64,000 nt of DNA from NCBI GenBank assembly GCA_019914995.1, contig CM034127.1:8246001-8310000 (forward strand), read 5' to 3'. The notes beneath the pieces are model-generated. The model saw only the letters and a program-made list of their open reading frames with translations. It had not been told where the DNA came from and ran no database searches. Source of the DNA: Acanthochlamys bracteata (Eukaryota; Streptophyta; Magnoliopsida; Pandanales; Velloziaceae). A program made the translations under genes and the position numbers. Shown piece by piece: positions 48,905 through 60,608 of this stretch (position 1 is its first letter; each line of letters opens with the position of its first letter).

Positions 48905-50650
48905 TAAAATACTAATCAAGATTTATTGCTAGAGACAATAATATTTTGATGGTATTTATTTTTATAACTGGACAGAAGTCTCATAATAATCCACTTCATA
49001 CGTTTGTGTATATCTATTAGCCACTAATCTTATCTTATATTTCGATCATTGCACCTAATTTATATTTGATTATATACACCCCCTTACAACGAACTTTAGA
49101 AGTTTCTTTCGATAATGATAACATGTCCCGATGCATATACTCATATTTTTATAAAGTGCCACTATTTCTTCATTCATATCATTGATCCACTTAGGATATT
49201 TCTTTAGTGCTAGCAGTAACAATCACAACTGTGATTAATAAAGTCTTATATGACGGTGATAGTTTGTGAGAATACATATGACTAGTGATAGAAAATCTAG
49301 AGCTTTTTTTTAATTTTCTTTATGTGGCAAGTGGTAACTCTTATTAAAAGTGTGAGAATTATTCAAAACATTGTTCAAAGCCTTATAACTTACATCAAAA
49401 TATCCTAAGAAGTTTGAGCAGCTACGGTAGGATAAAAGAAAGAATTTTTTTCACATTATCAATTCCTTTTACTTGTCCTACTTCTCTCGACATTGGTTTA
49501 GTAGCACCAGTCTCCTTCAGAACTAACTCATAGATTTCGGATTATTTCTGGCTATCTTCAGTGTGATGTTGTTTCTAATTTTATTTAGTGTTGAATTTTC
49601 ATCAAGTAAATTCAGATTTTTAGTAACCTATATCTTCCCCTTAAGATCAAAATAGGACGTAAAACCTTTAAAGTAAATTTTCGATTAAAAAATGGTCATG
49701 TCCCTAGTAATTAAATTACAACGTGATGAACGATGATAAGCAAAGCTAACCTTCTCATGAGGACCATAATTAAAAAATACACACCTCAAAGCATATGAAT
49801 CTAATTTATTTCATTGGTTTTTTGCATATATATTGGTGCAACTGATCCAAAAATCTTAGTTAGAAGTGATATACTTTTTACTGCTTTTTGGAACCGCTAT
49901 TTCAGAAGTTGAAGTCGAGAATAGAATATATAGTAACATATGTAGATAAGCATTAAACATTAGTTTTAATGTTTAGAAATTAAATGGCATGAATTAATCA
50001 CATATATTGCATATTGAACAATTTCTACCCAAAAATACTTTAAAACATGACCTCAAATAATAAAGCACGAATAGTTTTTAAAATATGTTGACTCTTTTTT
50101 TCAACTATCCTATTCTATTGTGGTGTTTGTGGGCAATTATTTTTATGAATAATAACTTACTATTGATGATAATATGTTAATAATATAACGCTTTCTCCCC
50201 ATTATACTTTAATAAGAAAAGAAAATTGAATCTGTAGCTTCACTCTTGCTCCTCGTAATATATAACCATGTCATATCAGTATATTCATCCATAAATATTT
50301 TAAATCATCTATTAGTGAGTGTCATAATAGGTAAATGTCACTACACATCCGAATGTACCAATTTAAATGGAATTGTTCTTTTCTTCCAACAAAAAATAAT
50401 GCAATCGATGACTCTTTACAATAATGTATGCTTTACACTGAAATTTAAACTCCTTAAATCTAGAAAATAGAGATAGTAATAAATATGTAAATAGCTAAAA
50501 GAAATATAAGATAGTCGTCGATGTCAAAACCAACTTTATTCTTTTAATTAGTCTTAGATCCATGAACATTATAAATTCTTCTGAAACTAACATCATCAAA
50601 TTAATATAGACCGCCTCTTTTAGTAACATGACCAATACTCTCTTGTGTTT
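48905..50650 (-). mobile_element. decayed antisense Ty1/copia retrotransposon (integrase-RT)
   Basis: Read on the minus strand, broken frames follow copia order. Near 50,130-50,000: KKESTYFKNYS and KYFWVEIVQYAIYVINS (compare the plant copia KFLWGEAV...YLINR motif). Near 49,870-49,760: KIFGSVAPIYMQ and GVYFLIMVL. Near 49,080-48,950: GVYIIKYKLGA followed by a stop-ridden YKARLVAKGYTQ-like stretch and INTIKILLSLAIN. Stops are frequent. The RT is cut off at about 48,905 by the probable solo LTR. Confidence 0.65.
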
Positions 50651-51540
50651 AAATATCATAAAGTAAACAATAATGCGTTGGGTATAATATAATAATATAT
50701 TTTACTATTTAGTAATTTGTTCAATAGATAATACGATGATAAAAATAGAATAAGTAAGCAATCATGTAAAGATAAAACAATATTAACATCACTGTTCTAG
50801 CACCTGTGACTAAAAAGGTGTTTGAAAATTCTTTAGATCAAATGCTATATAGTTTGTAGCTCTAAACCTAAATCAAATATGTATCTTTTTTTGAATATGA
50901 ATAAATATTTAGAGCACAGTTTTGATTATCTGAAGTTAAAAAATCTGAACTATCTGGTGCTTCTCTAGAGAGCTTTATTTTCTTTTCAATTCTCCCACCA
51001 ATCAGAATATCCAACTAATTTGAAACACAAAATTTAATTATCACAAATCTTACCATAATGAGTACATACCTTCACTATTCGTAAAATTTGTGAGAACATC
51101 AATTTTTCTATCTAGCCGGGCCCAACCAATTCGAGGCTATTGGGCTAATATTGGTATGATTTGTTAGGTAGGATCAGTCTAACCGAGTCAGTTTGGCCAG
51201 ATCGATTTGAGCCAGTCTAGTTGGGCCTATTTAATTGGATCACCGTCCTGGTGCCAGTCTTAGGATCGAAAAATGCGACAAGTTAGGCGGTTTGTCCGCA
51301 ATGACGACGATGACGGATCGAGCGTGGCAAAGGCGATAGATCAACGATGAGACTAATGATAGCAAAATTGGTCATCAAGCAAATACGATCAAACGATAGA
51401 GTCTGCAATGGTAGCAGCAGCAGCACTAACCGAGAGAATCCAATTAAATCAACGCAGCTGTCACGACGGCAAGCGCAACATTGGGTCAAACGAAGACGAC
51501 AGAGGAAGTGACGATGGTGGAGGTGGAGACGGCAACAGTG
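50651..51540. other. repeat-like intergenic sequence
   Basis: 50,650-51,070 is AT-rich without family resemblance. 51,110-51,260 carries GGCC(C/T)-rich words (TTGGGC, GATCGATTTGAGCC) of a non-coding repeat, and 51,280-51,540 a GC-richer stretch with CGACGATGACGG-like words but no recognisable protein. Confidence 0.3.
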
Positions 51541-51545
51541 ATTTA

Positions 51546-51796
51546 GGACGTTTGGTTTTACTTTTTTCAACTACTTTTTATATTTCAATTTATCATTTCA
51601 TATTTTCAAATAAATATTTTATAAAATTCTACAAAATTTATTAAAATTTGAAAATATAAAAAAATTTATATATCATAAAATTTTAGTATTTTTAACATAA
51701 AAAATAAAGCTTATTTTTTGAAATATCTCTATTTATTTTTATTCTAGAAATCTCTCTTTTATAATTACTCTGAAATATCTCCTAAACACTCTCGTT
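51546..51796. mobile_element. Tourist-like MITE
   Basis: Left TTAGGACGTTTGGTTTTAC and right CTCCTAAACACTCTC form an imperfect inverted pair around an AT-rich core. The termini resemble the GGxCGTTTGG MITEs elsewhere in the window. Confidence 0.45.
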
Positions 51797-52016
51797 GTGA
51801 AATTGTCTAAACACTCTTTGTAAGATAAATATGAACAATCCTCCGAGGTCAAGTAAATAAAACTTTGTGATGGCTATAATGACTGTTAAAGTTGATAAAA
51901 ATAAATTATTTTATATGGGCAGCAAGTTGAATATGTTGCCCTCTAGGTCTACACACAGAAAGCATTATTTGATCCATGCAAATTGTGAGCTCGGAGAGTT
52001 GTTGGAGCAAGCTCCT

Positions 52017-52235
52017 CTTAGCGCATCTTTATGAGTCATGAAAAGTTAGTTTTGAAAAATAATTATTTAAAAATAATTGATAAAATAATTAATTATTTAT
52101 TATTATTGAAAGAGAGTTTATAAAATAAAATTTTTAATTTAATAATATAATTGTTAGAAGTGGAGTTTAAAAGTAAAATTTTTTTTTAAAAAAATAAATT
52201 TCAAGTATCGATGAATATGCTTTAAGATAACTCAA
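52017..52235. mobile_element. probable Tourist-like MITE
   Basis: Left TTAGCGCATCTTTATGAG and the inverted right end CTTAAAGCATATTCATCGAT are imperfect inverted repeats around an AT-rich core with internal TAAAATAATTAATTATTTATTA dyads. Confidence 0.4.
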
Positions 52236-54240
52236 CGAAAGATGATCTAATAAGTCATACTTAAATTTGAGTTTATTTAAGAAAATTCGAAATATTTGAA
52301 AAAAGAGTCTTCAAAAAATTGATATGCCATCTGCTGCAAATTTTGATGAGCGTATGTCCAATAAATTGTCGGTTATACAAATAAGCACAAAAGTCAAGGT
52401 TATTGTAAAAAGAAAAAAATTACGTCCAGTTATTAAGATAGGAAAATATAAAAAATTATTAAAATACATGCATCAGCGTATAAGATATGATTGTTTTGTT
52501 TGGATAAAAGATTTGGATTTAATTAAGTTGTGTTTGAGAAATGCATTAAAAGATACTATAATACAATCTCAACATTCTACGTAATCCCATTTTCTTATTT
52601 CATTTGATGAATCCAAAGATGAAATAAGTTTGTTTTATAAGTTTTTAATGAACATGTCCCTTCTTTCATCAAAAATTGAATTTCCGCTGAGTTAATAGAT
52701 ATCTCTAGAAGTACTTTTAAAATCAAAAAAAATTTTAAAAAATATTTTTATGTTTAAAAAATAAAATTTATTTTTTATTTAAATAATAATAATAAAATAA
52801 ATAAATAATTTATTATATAAAAGTATTTTATATATTTTAAATTTTTTAATAAATTGTTAAAATGTATTTAAAAAATAAAAAATTACTTTTATGAAATGAT
52901 AAGCCGAATGCACTCACGCTCCGTTTGGATTATGGGTAGGCATGGAGAGTAATTGTGAAGTTAATAGATTTCCCATTCCTATCCATGTTTGTTAAGTCTT
53001 TATTGAAGAAAGTGATGAGGAACTGTTACTCATCATCTTCACTATTCTATAGTTAAATGTGTACCCATCAAATCGATGGGTACATATTGTGACACAAGGA
53101 AAGTAATTTTGCTTCCCTTTTTATCTTTTTATTTATTTAACTTTTATCTAATTTAATATTTAATTAATTTAATATAAAATTTTAATTCATATTTATTTTT
53201 TATTTAATATTTTAAATTAATCATGTTATTTTTTATTATAATAATTCAATTTTTTTATTTATTTAATTTTATTTAATTTTAATTGGTAGAGAAAATAATA
53301 TAATTATATAATTATTTTTTATATTTAATAATTAATATAATTTTATATTAATATTAAAAACTAATTTAAAAGTTATATTAATAAATTTTATTTAAAATTA
53401 TATTAATAAATTAGTTAAAGTTATATTAAATAAAATAATAATATTAATATAAATAAAAAATATATTTGAATCTTTTATAAAAAATTTACTTCCAATACTT
53501 ACTTATTTATCTATTTATCCAAATATAATTAATTTATTATTTTTATCATATATTCAAATATCGTAAATTAATTAACTATTTTTTTTCTATCCGTTCTCTT
53601 ATTATTTTTTGTATTTATATTCTTATTCTTATTTCTTATCTATGAATTCAGGCATAATGTTAATGTCCCATCCCAATTAGGAGAGAGAGAATCGCTGGAA
53701 CGAACTTACCCCACTTTTACTGATTAAATATTTTCTAAATAATTTTTAACTTTGTAGTTCAACTTAAGAAATTATATTATTTTAAGGGCCAGCTATGCAA
53801 TTAACTTTATTAAGTAAAAATTAGAAATTTATAACGGAGATATTTTTGGAGTATCTTACTCCATAGAGATAACTGTTATCAAAGACATTTTTAAAAAGAT
53901 CGAAATAGTGTTTGATCTGATGATTATAGAACTATTTGACAGTGCATTTATTATGATTATTATTATGTATTTAACTTTTTATATTTTTAATACTTTTTTA
54001 TTATATAGTTAACAAATTTTGAACAATTAAAAAATAAAAAAATTATAATCATAAAAAATATATAGTTTATTATAATATTGAGTTATTTTTTAAAAAGTTA
54101 GATGAAATTTATTTCGAAAAACTTTTTATTTTTTTAATCGCTTCTAATCTAAACGATCGATAGCACATACTCCGAGTTACCATATAATTTGTCATAATTT
54201 AACCAAAAAAAAAAAAAAAAAAGAGGGCTTAATACCTTAT
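52236..54240. other. AT-rich intergenic sequence
   Basis: An 86-codon plus-strand frame at 52,324-52,584 (Lys/Ile-rich) has no recognised relatives and is probably fortuitous. 52,690-52,915 is MITE-like (ends AAGTACTTTTAAAATC and GCACTCACGCTCC). 53,100-53,640 and 53,930-54,120 are near-pure AT repeats. Confidence 0.35.
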
Positions 54241-54245
54241 GGTGT

Positions 54246-54275
54246 TGGGCTTATATCCTTTGTTTTTTAGGGTTT
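54246..54275 (+). promoter_or_regulatory. site II (TGGGCT) and telo-box (TAGGGTTT) promoter motifs
   Basis: TGGGCT at 54,246-54,251 and TAGGGTTT at 54,268-54,275 lie about 100-130 bp before the L12 start codon. Site II plus telo-box pairs are a known signature of plant promoters for ribosomal and mitochondrial protein genes. Placement relative to the transcription start is inferred. Confidence 0.6.
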
Positions 54276-54375
54276 AAGAAATCAATGTTGATCCAACCCA
54301 GATCGGAGGTACATTCACTACTGAACTGCAATACTCGTTTCCTTTATTTCTACCTCCGTCCTTCCTACAACTACT

Positions 54376-54879
54376 ATGAGTCTCGTCTCCGCCATGAGAC
54401 TCGCCCGCAGAGCTCTCTCCACGTCAACAGCTGCGGCGTCGGCGGTGTCTCCACGTCAGCCGACAGCACGAGTTTCCGCTATCGTCGACGAGATCTCCAG
54501 CCTAACCCTTCTCGAGATCGCCGACCTGACCTCCGTCCTACGCACTCGCCTTGGCGTCGACCAGCTACCTTCCATCGCCGTCATGGCTCCCGGTGCCACG
54601 TCGGCATCATTGTTTCATGCCTCCTCTGCCCCGTCGGATGAGACGAAGGAGAAAGCGGAGGAGAAGACTGCGTTCGATTTGAAGCTGGAGAGCTTCGATG
54701 CAGCCGCGAAGATTAAGGTGATTAAAGAGGTGAGAGGGTTCACTGATTTGGGGCTGAAAGAAGCAAAGGAGTTGGTGGAGAAGGCGCCTACTGTGATTAA
54801 AACTGGATTGACCAAAGAGGAAGCGACGAAGATTGTCGACAAGATGAAGGAGATTGGTGCGAAGGTTGTCATGGAATGA
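54376..54879 (+). CDS. mitochondrial large-subunit ribosomal protein bL12m
   Basis: An intronless frame of 167 codons. The N-terminus is Arg/Ser/Ala-rich (RLARRALSTSTAAA), a mitochondrial targeting peptide. About residues 34-60 (IVDEISSLTLLEIADLTSVL) match the L7/L12 N-terminal dimerisation segment, followed by an Ala/Ser-rich hinge. Residues from about 98 (TAFDLKLESFDAAAKIKVIK) to the end are the C-terminal domain that recruits translation GTPases, with the conserved LGLKEAKELVEKAP. It forms the flexible L12 stalk of the mitoribosome. The chosen ATG gives the targeting peptide. The promoter carries site II and telo-box motifs. Confidence 0.93.
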   Translation: MSLVSAMRLARRALSTSTAAASAVSPRQPTARVSAIVDEISSLTLLEIADLTSVLRTRLGVDQLPSIAVMAPGATSASLFHASSAPSDETKEKAEEKTAFDLKLESFDAAAKIKVIKEVRGFTDLGLKEAKELVEKAPTVIKTGLTKEEATKIVDKMKEIGAKVVME

Positions 54880-57800
54880 GAGCACCAAGATTGAATCATT
54901 TGGGAGTTTGGTGGAGGTAGACAACTATCAAATTATAAGCTTTGTTGCTTGTTACACAATTTCTTTCCCTGAGCTTTTGAAAAGTTTGATACTAATTGTA
55001 GTGTGTTCATTGATTGCTAAGTGCGGATGGATGATAATAGTTTGACAAAGGAGATATTAATTGTTATTTGGCTGAATGTAATGAATAGAAAATCCTTTGT
55101 GTTGTCAAACTATTGAAGTTTTTGACTTAAGTGATTGGTTTGCTTGATTGTTGGTTTCCAAAGCCTTAGAAATGCTTATTCACTAAAGTTTTCCTTTGGA
55201 TAACATCTTCTTTTCATCTGCTTCATTTTTTCTGTATGACTAGTTATTGAATCCAATTCATATTGATGATAGAGTTGGAAACTAGGTGTAATGAGGTAGA
55301 AGAGGTGCAGATGTAGTCATTTATTGTTCGGGATGGAAAATGTAACTCTGTAGTTCACTCAACGATTATTCTTAACAGCCAGTGTATTGAATTTTTTTTT
55401 GTATATCATAATGCAACTCTGCGCTCTGTATGACTAAACATAAGGATGTACATATGACAAAATGCCATTATCATAGTCATTCTTGTTCTTAATTGTTGGT
55501 GGTTGCCTAGCTATTAATGATAATTATATTGTTATTGTTTTAGGAAATGTCGAATTGTTAAAAGCTTGACTATATATATGGTTAAGTAGTATGAGTTGTA
55601 ATGGTTGTTGGATCAAGACAGTGAGTGAATTGTGGTTTACGGATGTTCTACTCTACAAATTTCCAACTGCTTTACAATGGCACTTGTTAGTCGCCTCTCT
55701 CTCTCTATCCCCCTCTTCCTTCTCATTAATCAACTCCTTAAGCTTGCTCTTATTGTTTGCTTTATTTTTGTAAATATCATCTTCTTCTTTGCTCAAGAAA
55801 ACATCTCATCATCTTCATTCATTCTACTTTCCCAGAATTTGGTGATCATTGAGGTCAAAGTTTTGAACAAAGCGCATGCTTATGTTTCTTTTCTTTTTGA
55901 AATGTCTAAATTCGTAAAAATATCTGATGTCCTAGAAAAGAAATTCTTAACTCTTTTTCTTTTTCTGTTTTTTTAAGAACTTTTTGAACAAAAGGCAGAT
56001 TACATAGACTGTCTAGATCAATTACCATCAGCTTTAAACACACTAGATGTCACAAGTCGAGTACAATTTGCATTCCCAAATTTCTATGTTATTTGGCTAG
56101 CACATGGTTGATGTCTATGCACATGTCGCAAGGCTCTCTTGATCAACAGAACCATCTGCTGTACATACTGTCATCAACAACCAAAAACACTTAGGGGCAA
56201 ACAGTACATATTGAAAGCATTTTGCGGTAGCTCCACCACTTAAAAGACCAGTAGACAAGATCCAATCCTTAGGCACAAAGGGGGGTAATGAAGAGGCTAA
56301 AACGATCACAAAATGGACTATTACATGGTTTTCTTAGATTTTTGTAAGTATTCCCTCTAGAGGAAGAGCCCTCATACCTTTAGTGGCACCTGTCTGTCTG
56401 CACAATGTTACACCCACATATTGGAGGAACTCATGGTCAATGGTGTATCCTACTAAAATTTTACTCTCTAAGGGCTTAAGCAAGGTTTAAAGGCAAAAAC
56501 ATGAGAAAAACTAGACCAAAAGGCATGACTTGGAAAAAGTGGTTGGTAATTAAAGATGTAGGTGGACAAAACATGAAAGAAACCATCCTGAATGATTACC
56601 TAGGCAAACCCAAACCTTGAGAGAATGTGAATATCAATCATTCAAAAATGAACTGGTTTTAATTCATAAATCTTTAATCCTATATTGTTAAAGCTAGTCG
56701 ACAAAATTTTCTATATCTTGCAATTGATAATTAGAGCTCTAGAAAATTTAGTTGTGCATAATTATTGTTGTGTTATATGTTTCTAATCTATTTTGTATTA
56801 GATTCTTGGTTAATTTGGATCTGTGTATTCTGCCATATTTATGAGACCTTTAATACCTTATTTTTCTAGTCGATCCCAATATTAATAAATAGTTGTAGAA
56901 CTATTGTTTGGCCACTCTCTTTTTGACAAAGTTATTGTCTTTATCATCTTGCGATTGTTGTAGAAAATCAGGTTAGATCTCTTTATGATCTACATAGTTT
57001 GGGAAGAGTGAGCTAGCAAATATATCCTTCTAATAAATTTTGACCATTAGGGAAAAGCTTTCATTGATTCATTAACCTACTTATTTCTGATTGGTCAAAG
57101 CTCTCTAACCATTGGCATTTACCCCTTTTTTATCCTTTTTTTTTTAATAAAAGCTCTACCATTTACTTTAAATATTTAATGTATGGATTGATGATAGGCG
57201 TATTGGAAATCTATCTTCGGTGTAATTTGAACCACTTAAAGCTTATAATTACTGATTGATAAATTAGTTTGCGTGACATGTAAAGACTAGTTTCCTGTTC
57301 ATATGTTTTTTACATTGTTTTTCAATGTGATGGATTTCCTATAGAAAATGAACTTTCTAGTAATCTTTTCTGATTTTGTTATTTGAGAAGTATTTGGTAT
57401 GTTTCTTGTTGAGGTTTGCTCTCTACTCTAATTCTGTTGGACAAGTATTGCATATAGTTAAAACAATATCTACCTCCTAAAGTTTCTTTTGTTTTGGGTA
57501 TATGTTAGGGGTGGTAAGTCATACCTGCTGGGGATGTGCTTGAAGATGGATGGTAGATTATTTAAAAGAGAGACACTAGGAGGGACTAAATGAAGGATAA
57601 AATTCTTGCATATTGATAGAGTACTCAATGGTAAGACAGTAGTATGGGCTCTGAATGGCACATAAAGTCTAGAGACTTTCTTATTGATTTCTTGAACAAT
57701 GTGCTGGTTTTGCCAGAAATATGCTTTTTTAACTCCTTTGCTTATTCTGTAAAGTCATTTAGTAAAGTGATGGTTCCAGTCTGAAAACATATCATTGTCC

Positions 57801-59162
57801 ACTTTTTGGCTTAATTCTAGTAGTACGTCAGGTTGATCAGCAGTTTAAATCAAGAAATTTAATTTCTCGAACTTGATTATCTGCTAGATTTTATTTCTAA
57901 GTAATGCAGAAGCTTGGCTTTTTATGCAGTTTGGTGAAGAATGCCTTCTTACGTTTTTTTTTAATGTCTAAATCTTCACTTAAGCAAGTTTAGTAGTTGA
58001 CTGTTTTACATTGGTTTTGGTTGTTATGTGACTGTTTTACATTGAAACATAGTAGCTTGATCTAAAGCTGAATTGTAACTGATTGAAGTCAGGGACGACC
58101 AACTTTCATCAAAATTTTAATGGCATGACTGAATGGATGGACATAAGTAATAGGGTGATAAAAGAATCTTCAGCTAACATTTAAATACTGTTGGAAATAT
58201 TTTTAAGTGGAAAAGTGTGTCTTTGTTTCTTTTTAATGCGTGTATCTTTGTGAGAGTATGCAATTTTCTCTTGCATTTTGAAATATGCACACACTTTTTT
58301 TTTGGGTCGTAAGATTGATGGTAGAGATTCAGGTGACATTCCATTTATGGGTCTAGGTTGAGTGTTGAGTTCAAATACTAGAGATTTTTCCTGAATGGTA
58401 GCTTTGGAATTATCAGAGATTAATTACATTTGCTGCTGGGTTCTTTTTTAAGGAGAGCTATTATCGACTTGGAATGTGATTTTAGTAGGTAGAGAATCTA
58501 AGGATACCACAATTTGATTTTGTGCAGATTGATCAGCTAGCTCTCCTGCAGCGTATAGTACTCTAGCAACTATGCCGTGAACAAAAACAATTTGTTTTTT
58601 TGATTCTTTTGTATGTCCATTTTCCATTTTCATTAATGCTACTTTTGCATCGAAGTGGTTGTGTATTGCATGTGGAACCAAAACGAGATGCCAATTTTCC
58701 GCATACAATTTTTATGTCCTGAGATCTTTCTTGTAAGTCTCACTTCTGTGAAGGATGAGTTTGGTTGTTAGTGTAGACATGCTTTTTTTGATAATTCATA
58801 TGTTTCTTTCCCTTTTGTATGAACTTTGAGATTCAGCATAAAACTTACTTAACTATGGAGAAAGTTATATATCAGGATGCTATGAAGTTGTCAGCGACAA
58901 TTGTTTTACTGTTTGGACTATGGAGGGGCAGCAGGTGAAGAAGGTAATGCTTATTCGGTCTAGATGTTGGCGTCTATTAAATTATGGTAACCTTGAACAA
59001 AGTCGTCGTTTAATCTATTATCAGTAGCTAAATGACCTTGCTTGTACTTTGAACTTTGGTTGTAAAGAATAGGATAACCATGAATGTAATCCAGAACGAA
59101 TACCATCCGTAATGGATCATTCATGAACTTGAAGATCACAGCAAAAATTTTGAGGTAGTGGG
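54880..59162. other. long intergenic region without recognised genes
   Basis: 4.3 kb with no gene I can support. The two largest open frames, minus-strand 56,115-56,309 and 58,448-58,708 (starting MYAENWHLVLVPHAIHNHFD), have fairly coding-like composition but match no family I know and lack visible splice partners. The first 250 bp or so are presumably L12 3' UTR. Confidence 0.35.
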
Positions 59163-59368
59163 CATAGTGTTTCTCAAGCAAATATATTTTGATAAGAAAC
59201 ATGTCTGGATTAATCGATACTGATCATAATATGATTGTAATATTAATGCAATATCTACTGGTCTGATGCAAAAAGAAGAAGACAAAAACATTGGATGTCC
59301 AAATAAATACATGAAAATATCGTGACGGATGAACTCGCAAACTAATAAAATAGATTTGTTTTGTAAAC
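59163..59368. repeat. outer part of left arm of the cyclin inverted repeat
   Basis: This matches, inverted and with several substitutions, 63,482-63,679 (shared CAAATAAATACATGAAAATA-type, GACGGATGAACTCGCAAA and CATAGTGTTT words). In the right half it is separated from the core arm by an extra 610 bp or so. Confidence 0.75.
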
Positions 59369-59491
59369 GATACAATATACGGTTAAACTCTAAACATGGT
59401 AACTTTCTTTTGCCGAGTCCGAATTAATACATTTGGAAGGGTAAATTAGTAATTTGGACAAGTGCAACCAAATAATCAAATTCATTTTAAT

Positions 59492-59616
59492 CACGTGGTA
59501 ATTTAATGTTAGCCGCTTTTAATCTTTCCTAGACCACGCGGGAAATATCAAAAAATCTAACAGAGTTCAGCTGTCTCTAAAACTTCTCCTTCCTTCTATG
59601 TATATGTCTATATAAA
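59492..59616 (+). promoter_or_regulatory. cyclin-U promoter: G-box, E2F-type site, TATA box
   Basis: CACGTG at 59,492-59,497, GCGGGAAA (inverse TTTCCCGC, a consensus E2F site) at 59,538-59,545, and TATATAAA at 59,609-59,616, about 113 bp before the ATG. An E2F site fits a cell-cycle gene. Function is inferred from sequence alone. Confidence 0.55.
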
Positions 59617-59728
59617 CCCCTTGTTGGTATCACAACAATCACCAGATCAATTGTTTTCTCGCCAAATCTCAGAGAGAAAAAATAAGAAAAACTAAAGAGA
59701 AAGATAAGAAACGCTAGTATCGTCAACA

Positions 59729-60378
59729 ATGTTAATGGATGAGTTTCTAATGGAAGACGACGGCAGTGGATTCCCAGCAGTGGTTTCGACTCTGTCATCA
59801 TTGCTTCAAATCGAGGCGATCAACGGCGACGTGCAACAGATACTGCAGATAAAACAGAATGAATACCAGATGTTTTCTTTGCCGCCGTCGACGTCGGTGT
59901 ATCACATCAATGAGAAGCCGGAAATATCAATCAGCTATTACATGAAAAGATGTTTCATGTATATTCCTTGCAGTGGATCTTGTTACGTTATCGCGTACGT
60001 ATATATTATTCGACTTCTGGAGAGAAACAAGGACTTGGTGTTAGATGGGTACAGTGTTCATCTGTTGTTCTTCACCGCGTTGGTTCTTGCTGTCAAGTTC
60101 TTGGACGACTACATGTGAGTTTTCTTGCTCTGATTAATGAAACTTCATTTAAAACATGCATGATCATCTAATTGTTTTACTGATTGGATTTAAGTACTGA
60201 ATGCAGAAACTACAGCAATCGCTACTACGCTAAGGTTGGAGGTATTAGCGTGACGAAGTTTAACGACCTGGAGATGAAAATGCTGAAGGCACTGGATTAC
60301 AAATTGTTTGTATCCGATGATGAGTTCGACGAGGTTTTGTATAGCATGCGGAAATTCCATCTTGAAGCCGGCCTCTAA
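59729..60378 (+). CDS. cyclin-U/P-type cyclin, intact copy, two exons
   Basis: Exons 59729-60114 and 60207-60378; the GT-AG intron (GTGAGT...TGCAG) sits between FLDDY and the NYSNRYYAKVGG segment; 185 aa. The single cyclin box (about residues 50-160) shows SISYYMKR, GSCYVIAYVYIIRL, VLAVKFLDDY and YYAKVGGISVTKFNDLEMKM, matching plant U-type (P-type, PHO80-like) cyclins, which bind CDKA and are linked to division or nutrient signalling. Length is a little under the usual 200-220 aa. ALDYKLFVSDDEFDEV replaces the more usual LDF-L-V hydrophobic segment. The start ATG is the first in the leader, 113 bp after a TATA box. The other copy in the inverted repeat is frameshifted. Confidence 0.88.
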
Positions 60379-60608
60379 TTAACTTGTTGTTTCTAGCAAT
60401 CATATCGTTGAGCCCAAGAGCAGCAACAACAATTGAAGTCGCAGAATTTTGTTGATATCCAATCCACTGATCATGAAGTTAAATCTAGTAGCAGATTATG
60501 TAGTTTATTATTAGTTGTTCTAGGATAGTGCAGCTGTGCCTATCCTGCTTAATTTGCTTATTGCATCAAGTTTCTAAAGGAGAAAATTTTACCGTAAGGG
60601 TAGTGCAT

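Larger units (their letters stand above)
59369..60608 (+). repeat. left core arm of a large inverted repeat
   Basis: About 1.24 kb that reappears inverted at 61,551-62,820. From the promoter through both exons, coordinates x and (122,210 or 122,211 minus x) correspond almost base for base. Arms differ by small indels outside the gene (about 30 bp extra on the left near 59,427; about 50 bp extra on the right near 61,580-61,630) and by 1 nt in the coding exon. Confidence 0.92.

Noticed and set aside
54285..54641. A 118-codon plus-strand frame at the L12 gene
   Set aside because: It overlaps the L12 coding sequence in another frame; the L12 frame has the conserved L7/L12 domain.
59577..59801. 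A 74-codon frame antisense to the cyclin promoter, also present in the right arm
   Set aside because: It is opposite the leader and TATA region, with low-complexity Phe/Leu content; its duplication only reflects the inverted repeat.
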